Source: JAJDAH01 sp964487605
GTDB taxonomy: Bacteria > Myxococcota_A > Polyangia > Polyangiales > Polyangiaceae
DNA: 64,000 nt
Direction of reading: 5' to 3'
Assembly: GCA_964487605.1 (NCBI GenBank)
Contig: CAZARU010000007.1
Span: 53,261-117,260, forward strand
Every line of letters begins with the position of its first letter. Within the stretch, counting starts at the first letter, position 1. The position numbers were made by a program, and so were the translations under genes. Positions 18,359-28,100 of the stretch are shown here, piece after piece. The notes under the pieces are model-generated. The model was not told the DNA's origin, did no database searches, and was given only the letters and a program-made list of their open reading frames with translations.

Positions 18359-18931
18359 TCACCAGTGCACGTCGTACTCGCAGGTGCGCGCTCCCTCGTA
18401 GCGGCACGCCACGTGCCGTGCGGTGGGCGACCGCGCGCCGGTCATCTCGAGGCCCTGCTCGAGCCAGCCGGGGACGCCACCACGACAGACGAGCAGGCCC
18501 GGCCCGTCTTCGGGGCCGAGCGGCGCGTCGAGCGACAGGTGCCACGACCGCTCCCCGACCTCCCTGGCGGTCAGCGCTCCCACGTCGAAGTAGCGGCTCC
18601 AGAGCGACTCCGCGCGGCCGAGCAACAGCCCCGGTGAGGCCGCCTTGAGCAACAGCTTGAACAGCGTGTTGAGGTCGTGATCGGCGACGTACCTCGCGAC
18701 CGTGCGGGCACCGAGGTCGGAGTCCTCGAACGACCGCGACACGTACGCTTCGAGCGCCGCATTCCAGAGCCCCACGGGCTCCCAGCCCGTTCCGACGATG
18801 CGGCCGTCGATGCGCTCGCGGTCCTCCGCGGGCAGCGCCTCGAGCACGCGCGCCCATGCGGCTTCGCCCTGGGCGTCCGTGGCGAGTCGCTTGAGGTGAG
18901 CGAAGACCGAGCCTTTGACGTGCGCCGTCAC
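18359..18931 (-). CDS. DUF2378 (TIGR02265) myxobacterial paralogue-family protein
   Basis: A 190-residue soluble protein starting at GTG 18931 (TAHVKGSVFAHLKRLA). The VKGSVFxHLxxL opening, LPAEDRERIDGRIVGTGWEPV, and the C-terminal segment with RHVACRYEGARTCEYDVHW match the family expanded in Myxococcus and Stigmatella, which has no established role. The final part resembles the cysteine-containing C-terminal strand of V4R ligand-binding domains. It is convergent with ftsZ. An open frame extends upstream without a better start. Confidence 0.8.
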   Translation of the reverse strand: MTAHVKGSVFAHLKRLATDAQGEAAWARVLEALPAEDRERIDGRIVGTGWEPVGLWNAALEAYVSRSFEDSDLGARTVARYVADHDLNTLFKLLLKAASPGLLLGRAESLWSRYFDVGALTAREVGERSWHLSLDAPLGPEDGPGLLVCRGGVPGWLEQGLEMTGARSPTARHVACRYEGARTCEYDVHW

Positions 18932-19096
18932 GAGCGTGTGGCCGAGTGTGACAGCGCGCCGCGGCCGCGCACACGCCGGATCTGCGCTTCCCGGGCGGAA
19001 ACGTCCGCCCTCGGCGGATCGGCCGACGTCGCCGGACGACGGACTGGCCAAGGGGCCGGAATTCGGGGCACTCTCGGGCGACACGGAGGCACGGTC

Positions 19097-20119
19097 ATGG
19101 CGAGGTCCGCGTGGTTCGGGTTGCTCGGGGTGGTCGCGGCAGGGGCGCTCGCGTCCTGTGGTGGCGACGGCGGCGCTGCGGGCGGGAGCGGGGGCAGCGG
19201 AGGTTCCGCGGGCGGCGCCGCGATCTGCTCGCCGGCCGATGGCTGCGGGGCCTGCGAGAGCTGCTTCCAGCTCTGCCTCTGCACCACCAGCGACGCGGCG
19301 AAATGTACGAGCGCATGCTCCGTGAGCGCATCGGGCGGTGCGTCGGCGAGCGGCGGAGCGGGCGGCCAGAACGTCGGGGGCACGGGCGCAGATCCCGGCG
19401 CCGGGGGCACGGGCGCGGATCCTGGCGCGGGTGGCGCCGCCGGAGATCCCGGTGCAGGCGGCTCGGCGGGCGACCCCGGTGTGGGCGGTGCGGGTGGCGA
19501 CGGCGGCGTGGGGGGATCTGCGGGCGACCCGGGCGCCGGCGGCAGCGCGGGTGATCCCGCGGGCGGGGCGGGCGGCGCCGCGGGGATCGGTGGCGCGGGA
19601 GGGATGGGCCAACCGCCGCCGTTCACACCCGTGTTTCGCGTCGAGCTCCGGGTCCACATCGGGCAGAGCCAGCTCCTTCAGCAGGGCGAGCTCGCGGCGG
19701 TCCTCGAGGAGATCAACTGGATCTGGTGGTCGCAGGCGGCGATCTGCTTCGAGATGCACACCGTCACGCACGATGACGTCATGAGCACCGGGTTCGACCT
19801 GTGGTTCCGGCCCGTGAGCGGCCCGAACGGCTACTACTCGGGCGATCACGACATTCACAGTCGCGACTACCCGAGTCTCGGCTCGTCACCGAACCCGACG
19901 AACCACCCGGCCTCGCGCACGGCGGCGCACGAGCTCGGACACGGACTGCGCCTCGACCACTACAACGGCTTTCCCGATTCCAGCAACAGCCTCATGTCCA
20001 GCGGAACCCGGGGCTGGGCGCTCCACGACTTCGAGATCCAGACCGCTCGCGGTCGCGCGATGCAGAAGGCGCTGCCCGACACGTCGCTCCCGTACTGCTC
20101 GGCGCCCGTCATCGACTGA
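19097..20119 (+). CDS. Zincin-like metalloprotease lipoprotein
   Basis: A 340-residue predicted lipoprotein: signal peptide with lipobox LASC (Cys21), a Cys-rich patch (residues 44-74, eight Cys), a Gly/Ala/Asp/Pro repeat linker (93-170) and a catalytic domain. H278-E-L-G-H282 with H288 matches the metzincin zinc site HExxHxxxxxH, and SLMSSG around Met300 is positioned like a Met-turn. The usual Gly at the third position after the second His is Leu284-Arg285 here, and the metzincin helix-breaking Gly is shifted, so the subfamily is unclear. It likely acts at the cell surface; the substrate is unknown. It converges on the next gene with a 10-base gap. Confidence 0.72.
   Translation: MARSAWFGLLGVVAAGALASCGGDGGAAGGSGGSGGSAGGAAICSPADGCGACESCFQLCLCTTSDAAKCTSACSVSASGGASASGGAGGQNVGGTGADPGAGGTGADPGAGGAAGDPGAGGSAGDPGVGGAGGDGGVGGSAGDPGAGGSAGDPAGGAGGAAGIGGAGGMGQPPPFTPVFRVELRVHIGQSQLLQQGELAAVLEEINWIWWSQAAICFEMHTVTHDDVMSTGFDLWFRPVSGPNGYYSGDHDIHSRDYPSLGSSPNPTNHPASRTAAHELGHGLRLDHYNGFPDSSNSLMSSGTRGWALHDFEIQTARGRAMQKALPDTSLPYCSAPVID
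19373..19606 (+). repeat. Degenerate GADPGAGG-type repeat tract inside the zincin gene
   Basis: Codons 93-170 encode about eight imperfect units of the form GG(T/S/A)AGDPGAGG. The DNA is correspondingly repetitive and may vary in length between strains. It presumably forms a flexible tether between lipid anchor and enzyme domain. Confidence 0.7.
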
Positions 20120-20129
20120 CGGTTCGAGA

Positions 20130-21191
20130 TCACGGAAGCGCGTGCTTCTGGAAGAACGGCCACATGGCATCCGTCGCCGAAATGTCGGTGCTGCCCGAGA
20201 AGAGGCAGCTCGTTCGGCCGGGCCAGCAGTGACCCATGCCCTGGATCGTGCAGAGTGTGACCTCGGCGCCGCCCGAGCACGCGAAGCGCGACTCGCACTT
20301 CGCGTTACCGTTCGTGAACGTCGTCGTCGGAGCGTCCGTGCACCCGTTCCGCTTCGCCCAGCCGTCCACGGTGTCCGCGACGCTGACGTACCTGAGCAGC
20401 GGGTTGCCCCCGTACGGGACCACCAGATCGGAGGTGCCGTGGAAGTGCATCACGGGCACCGGGCGGGATGGCGTGCACTCGCCGGCGTCGATTCCGAGGA
20501 CGCCGGCGACGGGAGCCACCGCCGCGAACACGTCGGCGGCCTGGCACGCCAGGCGATGGGACAGGAAGCCGCCGTTGGACATGCCCGTGGCGTAAACACG
20601 CCTCGCGTCGACGCAGATCTTGCTCGAAGCATCGGCCACCACGGCGCGAGCGAAGCCCACGTCGTCCAGGTTCGCGCCGGCGGCAGAGCCACAGCACGCG
20701 CCTCCGTTCCACGAGTTCCCCGTGCCATCCGGGTAGGCCACTGCGAAGCCGTTCGCGTCGGCGACGGGCGTCATGCCCGTGTAGTCGGGCTGCTGATCGG
20801 CGCTGTAGGTGTAGCCGTGAAAATTGAGCACGAGGGGGAGCGCGCTCGCGCCGTCCCAGCCGGCCGGGACGTGGAGGAGGTAGCGCCGAGCCGCGCCGCC
20901 GAAGTCGACGGCGACGTCCGTCGTGCTGCCCGCGGCGAGCGACGAGGGCGCACACGTGCTGCCGGTGCCCGCGGCTCCGCTCGTACCCGCGCTCCCGCCC
21001 GTGCCTGCACCGGTGCCGGCGTTGCCCGCCGTCGTACCGCCGACTCCCGCCGCCGCCCCCGCCGTTCCGGACGATCCCGCCGCTCGGTCCTCGGCACCGG
21101 CGTCGTGCTCTCCGTCGGACGCGTCCGAGCCTCCGCACGCGCAGGGTACCGAAGCGACGATGCCCAGGACGATGACGGAAAGTCGCGCCAC
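20130..21191 (-). CDS. Polyhydroxybutyrate-depolymerase-type (LpqC-like) esterase lipoprotein
   Basis: A 353-residue exported alpha/beta-hydrolase. The signal peptide ends in a Cys (VPCAC, about residue 17-19), followed by a 60-residue Gly/Ala/Thr linker. The catalytic domain has the oxyanion motif NFHGYT, DDVGFARAV, the nucleophile elbow GMSNGG (Ser205), the acid loop HGTSDLVVPYGG and the His motif MGHCWPG. These match the PHB depolymerase / feruloyl esterase family (COG3509). The actual substrate, polyester, feruloyl ester or another ester, cannot be told. It is divergent from the MYXO-CTERM gene, with a 168-base gap. Confidence 0.82.
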   Translation of the reverse strand: MARLSVIVLGIVASVPCACGGSDASDGEHDAGAEDRAAGSSGTAGAAAGVGGTTAGNAGTGAGTGGSAGTSGAAGTGSTCAPSSLAAGSTTDVAVDFGGAARRYLLHVPAGWDGASALPLVLNFHGYTYSADQQPDYTGMTPVADANGFAVAYPDGTGNSWNGGACCGSAAGANLDDVGFARAVVADASSKICVDARRVYATGMSNGGFLSHRLACQAADVFAAVAPVAGVLGIDAGECTPSRPVPVMHFHGTSDLVVPYGGNPLLRYVSVADTVDGWAKRNGCTDAPTTTFTNGNAKCESRFACSGGAEVTLCTIQGMGHCWPGRTSCLFSGSTDISATDAMWPFFQKHALP

Positions 21192-21359
21192 GGTCCGGCC
21201 ATCGCACCACGAACGGCAGCTTTCGGCCAGCGCGATCCGAAGGGGTGCAGCCGCTCGCGGGTTGCGCGCCGTGTCGAAGCTCTACGGGTTCTTGCGACTC
21301 GGGTCCGCGCGGGCTACTCAACCCCACGACGACGGACGGGACACGTTCGAGGAGGCGCC

Positions 21360-21746
21360 ATGAAGAACGCGATGATGGGAGCCGTGCTGATTGCTGCGAG
21401 CGCGCTGAGCGTGACGACGTTCACCGACCGGGCGGAGGCGGTTTGCTGCGGCGCATGCTGTCTCATCGACGGCAAGTGTCGGTCCGCCGGCACGTCGAAC
21501 CCCGACGATTCTTGCCAGCACTGCGACCCGACGCTGAGCACGAGCGCGTGGTCGAACATCACGGGCTGCACGCCCACGGGCGCGGGAGGGAGCGGACACG
21601 GTGGATCGGGTGGCGGCTCCTCGTCGGACGACGAAGGCTGCTCGTGCCGCGTTCCGGGCGCCCCGGCGGGGCCGGCGGGAAGCGTCGCGGGTCTGCTCGC
21701 CCTGGCCGGGGCTGCCGTCGCCTGGGGCCGGCGTCTGCGCAGGTAG
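21360..21746 (+). CDS. Small Cys-rich secreted protein with a MYXO-CTERM tail
   Basis: A 128-residue protein: signal peptide (MKNAMMGAVLIAASALS), a short Cys-rich domain starting VCCGACC with nine cysteines over about 50 residues, a Gly/Ser linker, then GCSCRVPG, a hydrophobic helix and a basic end RRLRR. That tail is the MYXO-CTERM surface-sorting signal, in which a Cys before the helix is processed in myxobacteria; it strongly supports the taxonomic call. A good ribosome-binding site (GAGGAGG) precedes the ATG. The function of the Cys domain is unknown. Confidence 0.82.
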   Translation: MKNAMMGAVLIAASALSVTTFTDRAEAVCCGACCLIDGKCRSAGTSNPDDSCQHCDPTLSTSAWSNITGCTPTGAGGSGHGGSGGGSSSDDEGCSCRVPGAPAGPAGSVAGLLALAGAAVAWGRRLRR

Positions 21747-21780
21747 CCGGCCGCGCCGTCACCCCGGTAGCATCCGCTCG

Positions 21781-23163
21781 ATGACGTCGCCCAGCGCCAC
21801 CGCCCTCGTGGTCGGTTTGCCGCCCGGCGAGAGGGCATCCACGGCGCAGCTGTTCGCGGGTTGCGGGCTCGCCGCTTCCTTCGTCGACGGCGGCGCCGAA
21901 GCGCTGTCCGCGGTGCGGCGCGGCGAGCCCGATCTCGTCGTCGTCGACCTCTCGCTCACCGACTGGACCGCGCTCCTCGACGAGGTGACGGCTCGGTGCC
22001 CCGACGTTCCCGTCGTCGGCGTGGCCCCGCAGGGAAACATCGCGGCCGGCGTGGCGGCCGTGCGGGCGGGCGCCGCAGACTTCGTCCGCAGGCCGCTCGA
22101 CGGCGAGGAGCTGGCCTACGTGCTGGGCAAGGCGGTGCAGCGGCTGGAGGCGGCGGCGGACGAGCCGCCGGCCTCGATGGTCATGCCCCAGACCCGCATC
22201 TTGGGCGGCTCTGCCGCGATCCGCGACGTGCTGGACACGATCCGGAAGGCCGCTGCGGGTGTCGCGACGGTGCTCGTCCGCGGCGAGAGCGGCACGGGCA
22301 AGGAACTCGTCGCGCGGCAGGTGCACGAGCTCAGCCCACGGCGGGGTGGGCCCTTCGTGAAGGTGCACTGCGGCGCGCTTCCGGACAACCTCCTCGAGAG
22401 CGAGCTCTTCGGCTACGAGAAGGGCGCGTTCACCGGGGCCACGGCGCGCAAGCCGGGGCGCGTCGAGCTGGCCGAGGCAGGCACGCTCTTCCTCGACGAG
22501 ATCGGTGACATCACGCCGGCGGTTCAGGTGAAGCTCTTGCGCGTGCTGCAGGACAAGCAGTACGAGCGACTGGGTGGGACGGAGACCCTCGACGCCAACG
22601 TGCGCTTCGTGGCCGCCACGCATCGTGATCTCGAAGCCATGGTCGGGAAGGGCGAGTTTCGCGAGGACCTGTTCTACAGGCTCAACGTCGTTCCCGTCAC
22701 GAGTCCGCCGCTCCGCGCTCGTCGGGAGGACATCGACGAGCTGGCCCAGCACTTCTGCGACGCCGTCGCCGCGGCGAACGGCAGGCCACGGGTCACGCTC
22801 GATGCCGACGCCCTGGATCTCCTCCGTGCGCAGTCGTGGCCCGGCAACGTCCGGCAGCTGCAGAACTTCGTGGAGCGCCTCGTCGTGATGACCGAGGCGC
22901 CGCGCATCTCGGCGGACGCGGTGACCCGCCAGCTCGCGACGCAGGCCGGCGCGCTCGGCCTCGCCATCGCCGAAGGGTTCGGTCCCGAGGCGAGCGGCGA
23001 CAGCGAGGTCATTGGTCTCGACGCAGCCATCCGCAACGCGGAGAGGCGCGCCCTCGAGAAGGCGCTCAAGAAGGCCGGTGGGAACCGGAACGTGGCGGCG
23101 CGCATCCTCGGGGTGAGCCGCCGCACGCTCTACTACAAGCTCTCGCAGCACGGCGTCGGCTGA
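21781..23163 (+). CDS. NtrC-family sigma-54 activator with degenerate receiver domain
   Basis: A 460-residue enhancer-binding protein. Residues 1-125 have the fold pattern of a receiver domain with Asp56 (VVVDLSL) at the phosphorylation position, but the N-terminal acidic pair is replaced by GLPP and the usual Lys-Pro is RRP (103-105). The AAA+ domain is complete: Walker A GESGTGKE (168-175), the sigma-54 contact loop GAFTGA (215-220), Walker B GTLFLDEIGD and the RLNVVP arginine region. A Fis-type helix-turn-helix (ARILGVSRRTLYYKL) ends the protein. It should open sigma-54 promoters; no histidine kinase is nearby. Confidence 0.9.
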   Translation: MTSPSATALVVGLPPGERASTAQLFAGCGLAASFVDGGAEALSAVRRGEPDLVVVDLSLTDWTALLDEVTARCPDVPVVGVAPQGNIAAGVAAVRAGAADFVRRPLDGEELAYVLGKAVQRLEAAADEPPASMVMPQTRILGGSAAIRDVLDTIRKAAAGVATVLVRGESGTGKELVARQVHELSPRRGGPFVKVHCGALPDNLLESELFGYEKGAFTGATARKPGRVELAEAGTLFLDEIGDITPAVQVKLLRVLQDKQYERLGGTETLDANVRFVAATHRDLEAMVGKGEFREDLFYRLNVVPVTSPPLRARREDIDELAQHFCDAVAAANGRPRVTLDADALDLLRAQSWPGNVRQLQNFVERLVVMTEAPRISADAVTRQLATQAGALGLAIAEGFGPEASGDSEVIGLDAAIRNAERRALEKALKKAGGNRNVAARILGVSRRTLYYKLSQHGVG

Positions 23164-23227
23164 CCTCTGGTCCGCTCGCGGCACGGCGGCGCCCGGGCCG
23201 TTCGGCGGCGCCCGCGCTGCGCTCGCT

Positions 23228-23761
23228 TCAGAAGACCAGCGCGTGCCCCAGGGACACTCCGACGAATCCGACCGCGATCCGGTTCGTCTGCCGGCAGAGC
23301 GGGCACGGATCGTTGTCGTCCGGGTTGAGGATTCCCGCCACGCCAGCATAGAGGCTCGCCTGGAAGCCGAAGTCTCCGCGGACCTCCAGACCGAGGTCGT
23401 AGAACGCCCACGCTGCGAGATCCCACGAGTGGCCGTCCGCCTCGTACGGTCCCGCGGACGTGCCGACGCGGAACCCGAACGCCAGGTTCGTTCCGGCGAC
23501 TCGCCCGCGGACGGCGAGCGCTCCCTGGGGCCCGACGAAACCGCCGCCGACCCCCACCTCCGCCGCGAAGGCCCTGGGCACGAACGCATGCTCGTAGGCC
23601 ACGCCCGTGCCGAACGGCAGGTTCAGCCCGGTGTGCACGGTGATCGCGGAGGGGATCGCCCACGGATCCGCGGGCTCGCTCCGGCGGCGAGGCTCGGCAC
23701 TGGCGCTCGCCGCAGTGGCGAAGATCGCCATCGCCGTCGCCGACGCGACACCGCGCCTCAC
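23228..23761 (-). CDS. Small secreted, probably outer-membrane beta-barrel-like protein
   Basis: A 177-residue protein starting at GTG 23761, which overlaps the stop of the preceding gene (GTGA). It has a signal peptide ending in SASA-EP and then alternating hydrophobic/Gly segments (FGTGVAYEHAFVP, LAFGFRVGTSAGPYEADG, GFVGVSLGHALVF) ending in an aromatic residue, the pattern of a small outer-membrane barrel. A Cys-containing loop CPLCRQ is unusual. It is the last gene of a three-gene minus-strand operon. No specific family is recognised. Confidence 0.62.
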   Translation of the reverse strand: MRRGVASATAMAIFATAASASAEPRRRSEPADPWAIPSAITVHTGLNLPFGTGVAYEHAFVPRAFAAEVGVGGGFVGPQGALAVRGRVAGTNLAFGFRVGTSAGPYEADGHSWDLAAWAFYDLGLEVRGDFGFQASLYAGVAGILNPDDNDPCPLCRQTNRIAVGFVGVSLGHALVF

Positions 23762-25188
23762 GGCGGGACCGGCGCCAGGACGCTGAGCTTCTGGCGCACG
23801 ATCGCCACCGACTGCGGGAGGGGTTCGCGATCGACGTCGTACTGGATCTCGTCGCCGGTGATCGTGATGGCGTCGTCCCACCGGTACCCGCCGGGGGGCA
23901 CGGGGACGACGGCGAGGGCGCCGTCCGACAGGCGGTAGGCGTGCAGCACCTTCGCCTCGTCGGATGCCGTGCCGCTGAAGTGGGCGTACCAGCCCGCGCC
24001 TGCGGCGCTGTTCACGAGGCCCACGAACCTCTCGATGCCCCGCAGGCGGCGGGGCCTCATGGCCGCCTTCGCCGTCGCGAAGGGCGACACCCAGAGCGAC
24101 GTGTCCTGCCAGTAGATCTCCTGGGTCCACGGTTCCGGGCGGCGGCTCGCCTGCACCCAGACCATCGTCGTGCCGTCCGTGGCGAAGTCGGCGATGACGT
24201 CGGGCCAAGGCGTCACGAGCTCGGTCGCCACCCCGGGCGCCTTCCACAGGTAGCCGTCGAGGGCGCCGCTCTCGAAGGAGATGCCGAGGGTCGCGAAGGG
24301 CCCCCAGAAGTGCGCGCGGTAGGTGTAGTGAACGACGCCGGGGAGCTCGATGCGGACGAACCGGTACCCGTCGAGGAGGATCGCGCCGCTGGCGCCCGCA
24401 CCGAGCCATTGACCGATGAGGTCCGACGTGAGCGTGTCGGCCTGGCTGAGCCCGGTACCGACGTAGCTGGCCGTCTTGGCGGCGGCGACCTCGCCGGAGG
24501 CGCCGCAGGAGTAGCGCCAATCGAGCGAGGTGTCACCCGACATCAGCGGCACGCACACGCGGTCCTCGGACATGGTCGGCACCGCGGCGAAGCAGCTCCC
24601 CTCACCACGGATGGCAAACGCTGGACGGCCGTCGGGCTCGTACACGGCCGTCGTCACGATGGACTCGTTCTTGTCCGGGTCCAGGGAGATCTTCGAGATT
24701 GCGACGCCGGTGCGGTACCCGGCCTGGGTCCAGCCGCCGAGCCCGTTGACCATGAGCTTCGAGCCGGGAGGCCACGCGGGCTCGAACATCGTGCAGCCCT
24801 CCGTGCCGGCTCCGCACGGCTTCCACTCGAGCGGCGGCACGGCGCGCTCGGGGTGCTCGGCGTAGCGTGCGATGCAGCCCGGTGGAGCCCAGGGCAGCTC
24901 GTGCCACGTGGTCGCGGCGTCGTCCCACCAGGGAAGCCCCGCCGCATCCGGCGCGGGGCCCGCATCCGAAGCGCCGCCGGAGACGCCCGCCGTGCCGCCG
25001 CCTCCTCCCGTGCCGCCCGCCCCTCCGCGCGCGCCGAAGCCCCCGCCGTGAGCGGCGGCTCCTGCCGTGCCGCCCGCGCCGCCGGCGTCAGGTGCCGGCG
25101 TCGCCGCGCCACGGGTGTCCGAGCACGCCGCCCCACACCCGACGGCCAGTAGCGGCAGCAGGGCTCGAGGGGCGCGCAGGGATCTCAC
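23758..25188 (-). CDS. Lipoprotein of unknown function, coupled to the protease gene
   Basis: A 476-residue exported lipoprotein starting at GTG 25188, overlapping the stop of the upstream protease gene by four bases. The signal peptide (RALLPLLAVGCGAAC) is followed by a 50-residue Gly/Ala-rich linker and a globular part with paired Cys residues. Repeating blade-like stretches (TMVWVQASRRPEP, SLWVSPFA, KVLHAYRLSDG) suggest a beta-propeller, as in many surface lipoproteins of this group. No catalytic motif is visible. Operon position suggests it acts with the secreted protease. Confidence 0.68.
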   Translation of the reverse strand: MRSLRAPRALLPLLAVGCGAACSDTRGAATPAPDAGGAGGTAGAAAHGGGFGARGGAGGTGGGGGTAGVSGGASDAGPAPDAAGLPWWDDAATTWHELPWAPPGCIARYAEHPERAVPPLEWKPCGAGTEGCTMFEPAWPPGSKLMVNGLGGWTQAGYRTGVAISKISLDPDKNESIVTTAVYEPDGRPAFAIRGEGSCFAAVPTMSEDRVCVPLMSGDTSLDWRYSCGASGEVAAAKTASYVGTGLSQADTLTSDLIGQWLGAGASGAILLDGYRFVRIELPGVVHYTYRAHFWGPFATLGISFESGALDGYLWKAPGVATELVTPWPDVIADFATDGTTMVWVQASRRPEPWTQEIYWQDTSLWVSPFATAKAAMRPRRLRGIERFVGLVNSAAGAGWYAHFSGTASDEAKVLHAYRLSDGALAVVPVPPGGYRWDDAITITGDEIQYDVDREPLPQSVAIVRQKLSVLAPVPP

Positions 25189-28100
25189 GGCGCGATCTCC
25201 CCATCCGGCGGCGACGGCGCGCACGTGCCGCCCTGAGCGCAGGAGCGGGTCGAGACGATCTGCGCCTCTTCGTCCGGACAGGCTGCCCCGGCGTGGTGCG
25301 GCACGCACACCGACACGCGTCCCTTGCAGCTCTTGCCCCCCGGGTCGGTCGCCGTGAAGTCGAGCTCGTAGATCCGCCCCGGGCCCGGACCCGCCCGCTC
25401 GGCTCGCAGCCGGACCCCGGATGCATCGATGAAGGCGTCCGGATCCGTCGCGCCCGAGCCTGGCGCGTGCAGGACCTCGTTCTGGCGAACGCGCGTCACC
25501 GTGATCGCGAGGGCCTCTCCGTCGCCGTCCGTCACCCCCTCGATGCGCACGGGACGGAGCTTGTGGTTCGGGGGCCAGAGCACCGCCGGGGCGGCGACCG
25601 CCGCCTGGCAGCTCGGGGCGTGCAGCACGTCCGGGCGGAACGCCGCCGGTCCGTCGCCGAAGTCGGCGAGCGGCACGCTCAGGTAGCGAAACGGGCCCGC
25701 CGGCGGTGCGTGATCGAGGAGCAGCACGGCGGAGGAGCCGACCGTCGGCTCGACGAGCACGGCGCGCGGCACCGTGGCGATGCCGAGCAGTGCGACTTGC
25801 CGGTCGAGGTGCCCCGTCAGCCGGAAACGGACGAGCACCGTGAGCGCGCCGCCCGGTGCGTCCGGGGCGCGCACGGCCGTGAGCACGAGATCTCCCTCCG
25901 GACCGTGGGTCAGGAAGAAACGGTCGAACGCGTCGTACGCAGGCGGCAGCGTCGCCACCGCATCGAACGCCGTCTCTCCGTGTCGCCAGCGCGACAGGCG
26001 CAGCCCCGAGGCCAGCCGCTCCAGCGAGTACAGGCGCTGGTCGTCCATGCACCACGTACCCGCGACCACGTCGCCGGGCGCGGACGCCGGTTCGATGGGA
26101 TGGTGGCTGACCGTGAACGCCGGCGGGGACTCCAGCGTGAACGCCCCCTGGGCGACGCTGGTGCGCCCGTCGCCGAAGGTGTAGAGGTGCTGCTGCTCGG
26201 CGCTGAGCACGACCTCGCTGGTCGGGAGCCGCGCGATGTTCGCCTCGTCGCAGCCGGGCGTTTCGCAGAAGAAGAGCGTGTCCAGGCGACCGTCGAAGCC
26301 CGCGACCAGGACCGTCGCCGGACGAGCCTCGGCGTCCAGCGTGACCGATCGGAGCACGACACCCCGCTGGGCGAGGCGGCTGAACGGCTCCGATGCGTTC
26401 ACGACCGTCTCCTCTCCCGCTGCGACGCGCGCCAGCGTCGACGTGAGCGAGAACGACATCGCGGGGTCGCCGTCCGGGACGTACCAGTCGTCGCCGTCGT
26501 GCGAGAGGACGTAGCCAGGGAAGCCCTCCGTCGGGTTCGAGCGGATCGCCAGGAGATCGCCGACCCCGAACGGACACGTCAGCGACGAGACGCACGGGTT
26601 CTTGACCGTGACGATGTTGCGATCGTCGGCGAAGAAGAAGCTCCCCAGCAGGGAGCGGTAGGCGCTCGCGACCGTGGCCCGGACGTCGACGCCCGCGGTG
26701 CCGGACTCGTAGAGGCTCGCGAATCGCTGCTCGACCGTGCCGCCCGGCACCGGCGTCGCGAACGTCGGGAACCCGACGACCTGCGACCAGAGGACGCCGT
26801 GCACCTGGGGCCGCCCGCTGCCACACGCGCCGGACGTGCAGCGCGGGCAGCCGCTGCCGTTGCAGTACGGCAGGGCCGTGAAGTCCCAGAGGTACGAGGC
26901 GTCGGCGACGCCCCGCCGCACGTCGTCGAAGTTGCCCGTGTAGAGCGCGTCGAACCCGGCGACGGCGCGCAGCAGCGCGACGGGCCACGTCTCGCTCGCG
27001 TCCTCCACGCGGCGCACCGGAATCACGTTCCATGCGGGGTTCGACGTCGTCGTCAGGAGCTCGCCCGCGGTGCATCCTTCCAGCACACGACATCGAGCCC
27101 GCCCGATGGCCGTCGCGGTGTCGTGACCCGCGCATTCACAGTGCCGGAACCCGTACGTCCCGCTCAGGGGCGCCGCCGTTCCGGCGCGCTCGACCCTGAA
27201 CTCCGGGTGGGCGAGCCAGAGGCGCTCCACGTCGATCCGGTTGCGCACCAGCGGCGTGCAGTCCCTGAAACCCGGCAGCGCCGCGCAGCTCGGCGCGTCG
27301 CCGACCCCGCGCGCGTCGAGGTACACGTCCCTCGGGAGCGCCCCCGTGTCCGAGTCGAGGTGCCCCTCGAGCGAGTCCGCGCCGCCCGTGAGCTGGCCGA
27401 GGAACTCGCTCGTGCTGTCCGCCATCGCGACGGGGGACGGGGCGCAGGCGTCCGGCAGGATACGGTCGCGCTGCTGGAGAAACGCCTCCGGCGGCTCCGT
27501 CTCGCCCTGCCCGTAGTGGACCGCGACCTCCGTCTCGAGGTTCGCATTGCTGGCGTCCCGCGACGGGTGCCGGGGGCACAGGTCGCACGCGTCTCCGATG
27601 CCGTCGCCGTCCGTGTCGGTCTGGTCCTCGTTGCGCACCGTGGGGCAGTTGTCGCAGCAGTCCGGCCACCCGTCGCCGTCGGCGAACACCTGCCCGTCCT
27701 CCGCAACCGTGTCGCCATCGGCGTCCGGAGCCGCGCAGTCCTGCCGCTCGCACCGACCAAGGAGCCCGTCGCCGTCGGCGAACCCGTGCAGGGGGCTCAG
27801 GTCGTCCTGGAAGACCCCAGCGTCGCGCATGAACGCGATGTTCGCGCGGGAGTCGATCGCCGCGGTGGACGAGCCGATCACGCCGAGGAGGATCGGGTAC
27901 TGGCGGCTGATGATGCCGCACAAGGGGTCGCGACCCGACACGGACGCGAAGAGGGCACCGCCCGAGTCACCGGGCACGATCGACCCGGTCGCGTCGAGCA
28001 AGAAGCGGTTCCGGTAGAACCGCTCCCCCGAGCCCGAAACGACTCTCTCCCAGTCATCCGCCGTCGCAGAACTTCGGAAGGCCTCCGACTGCGGACCGGC

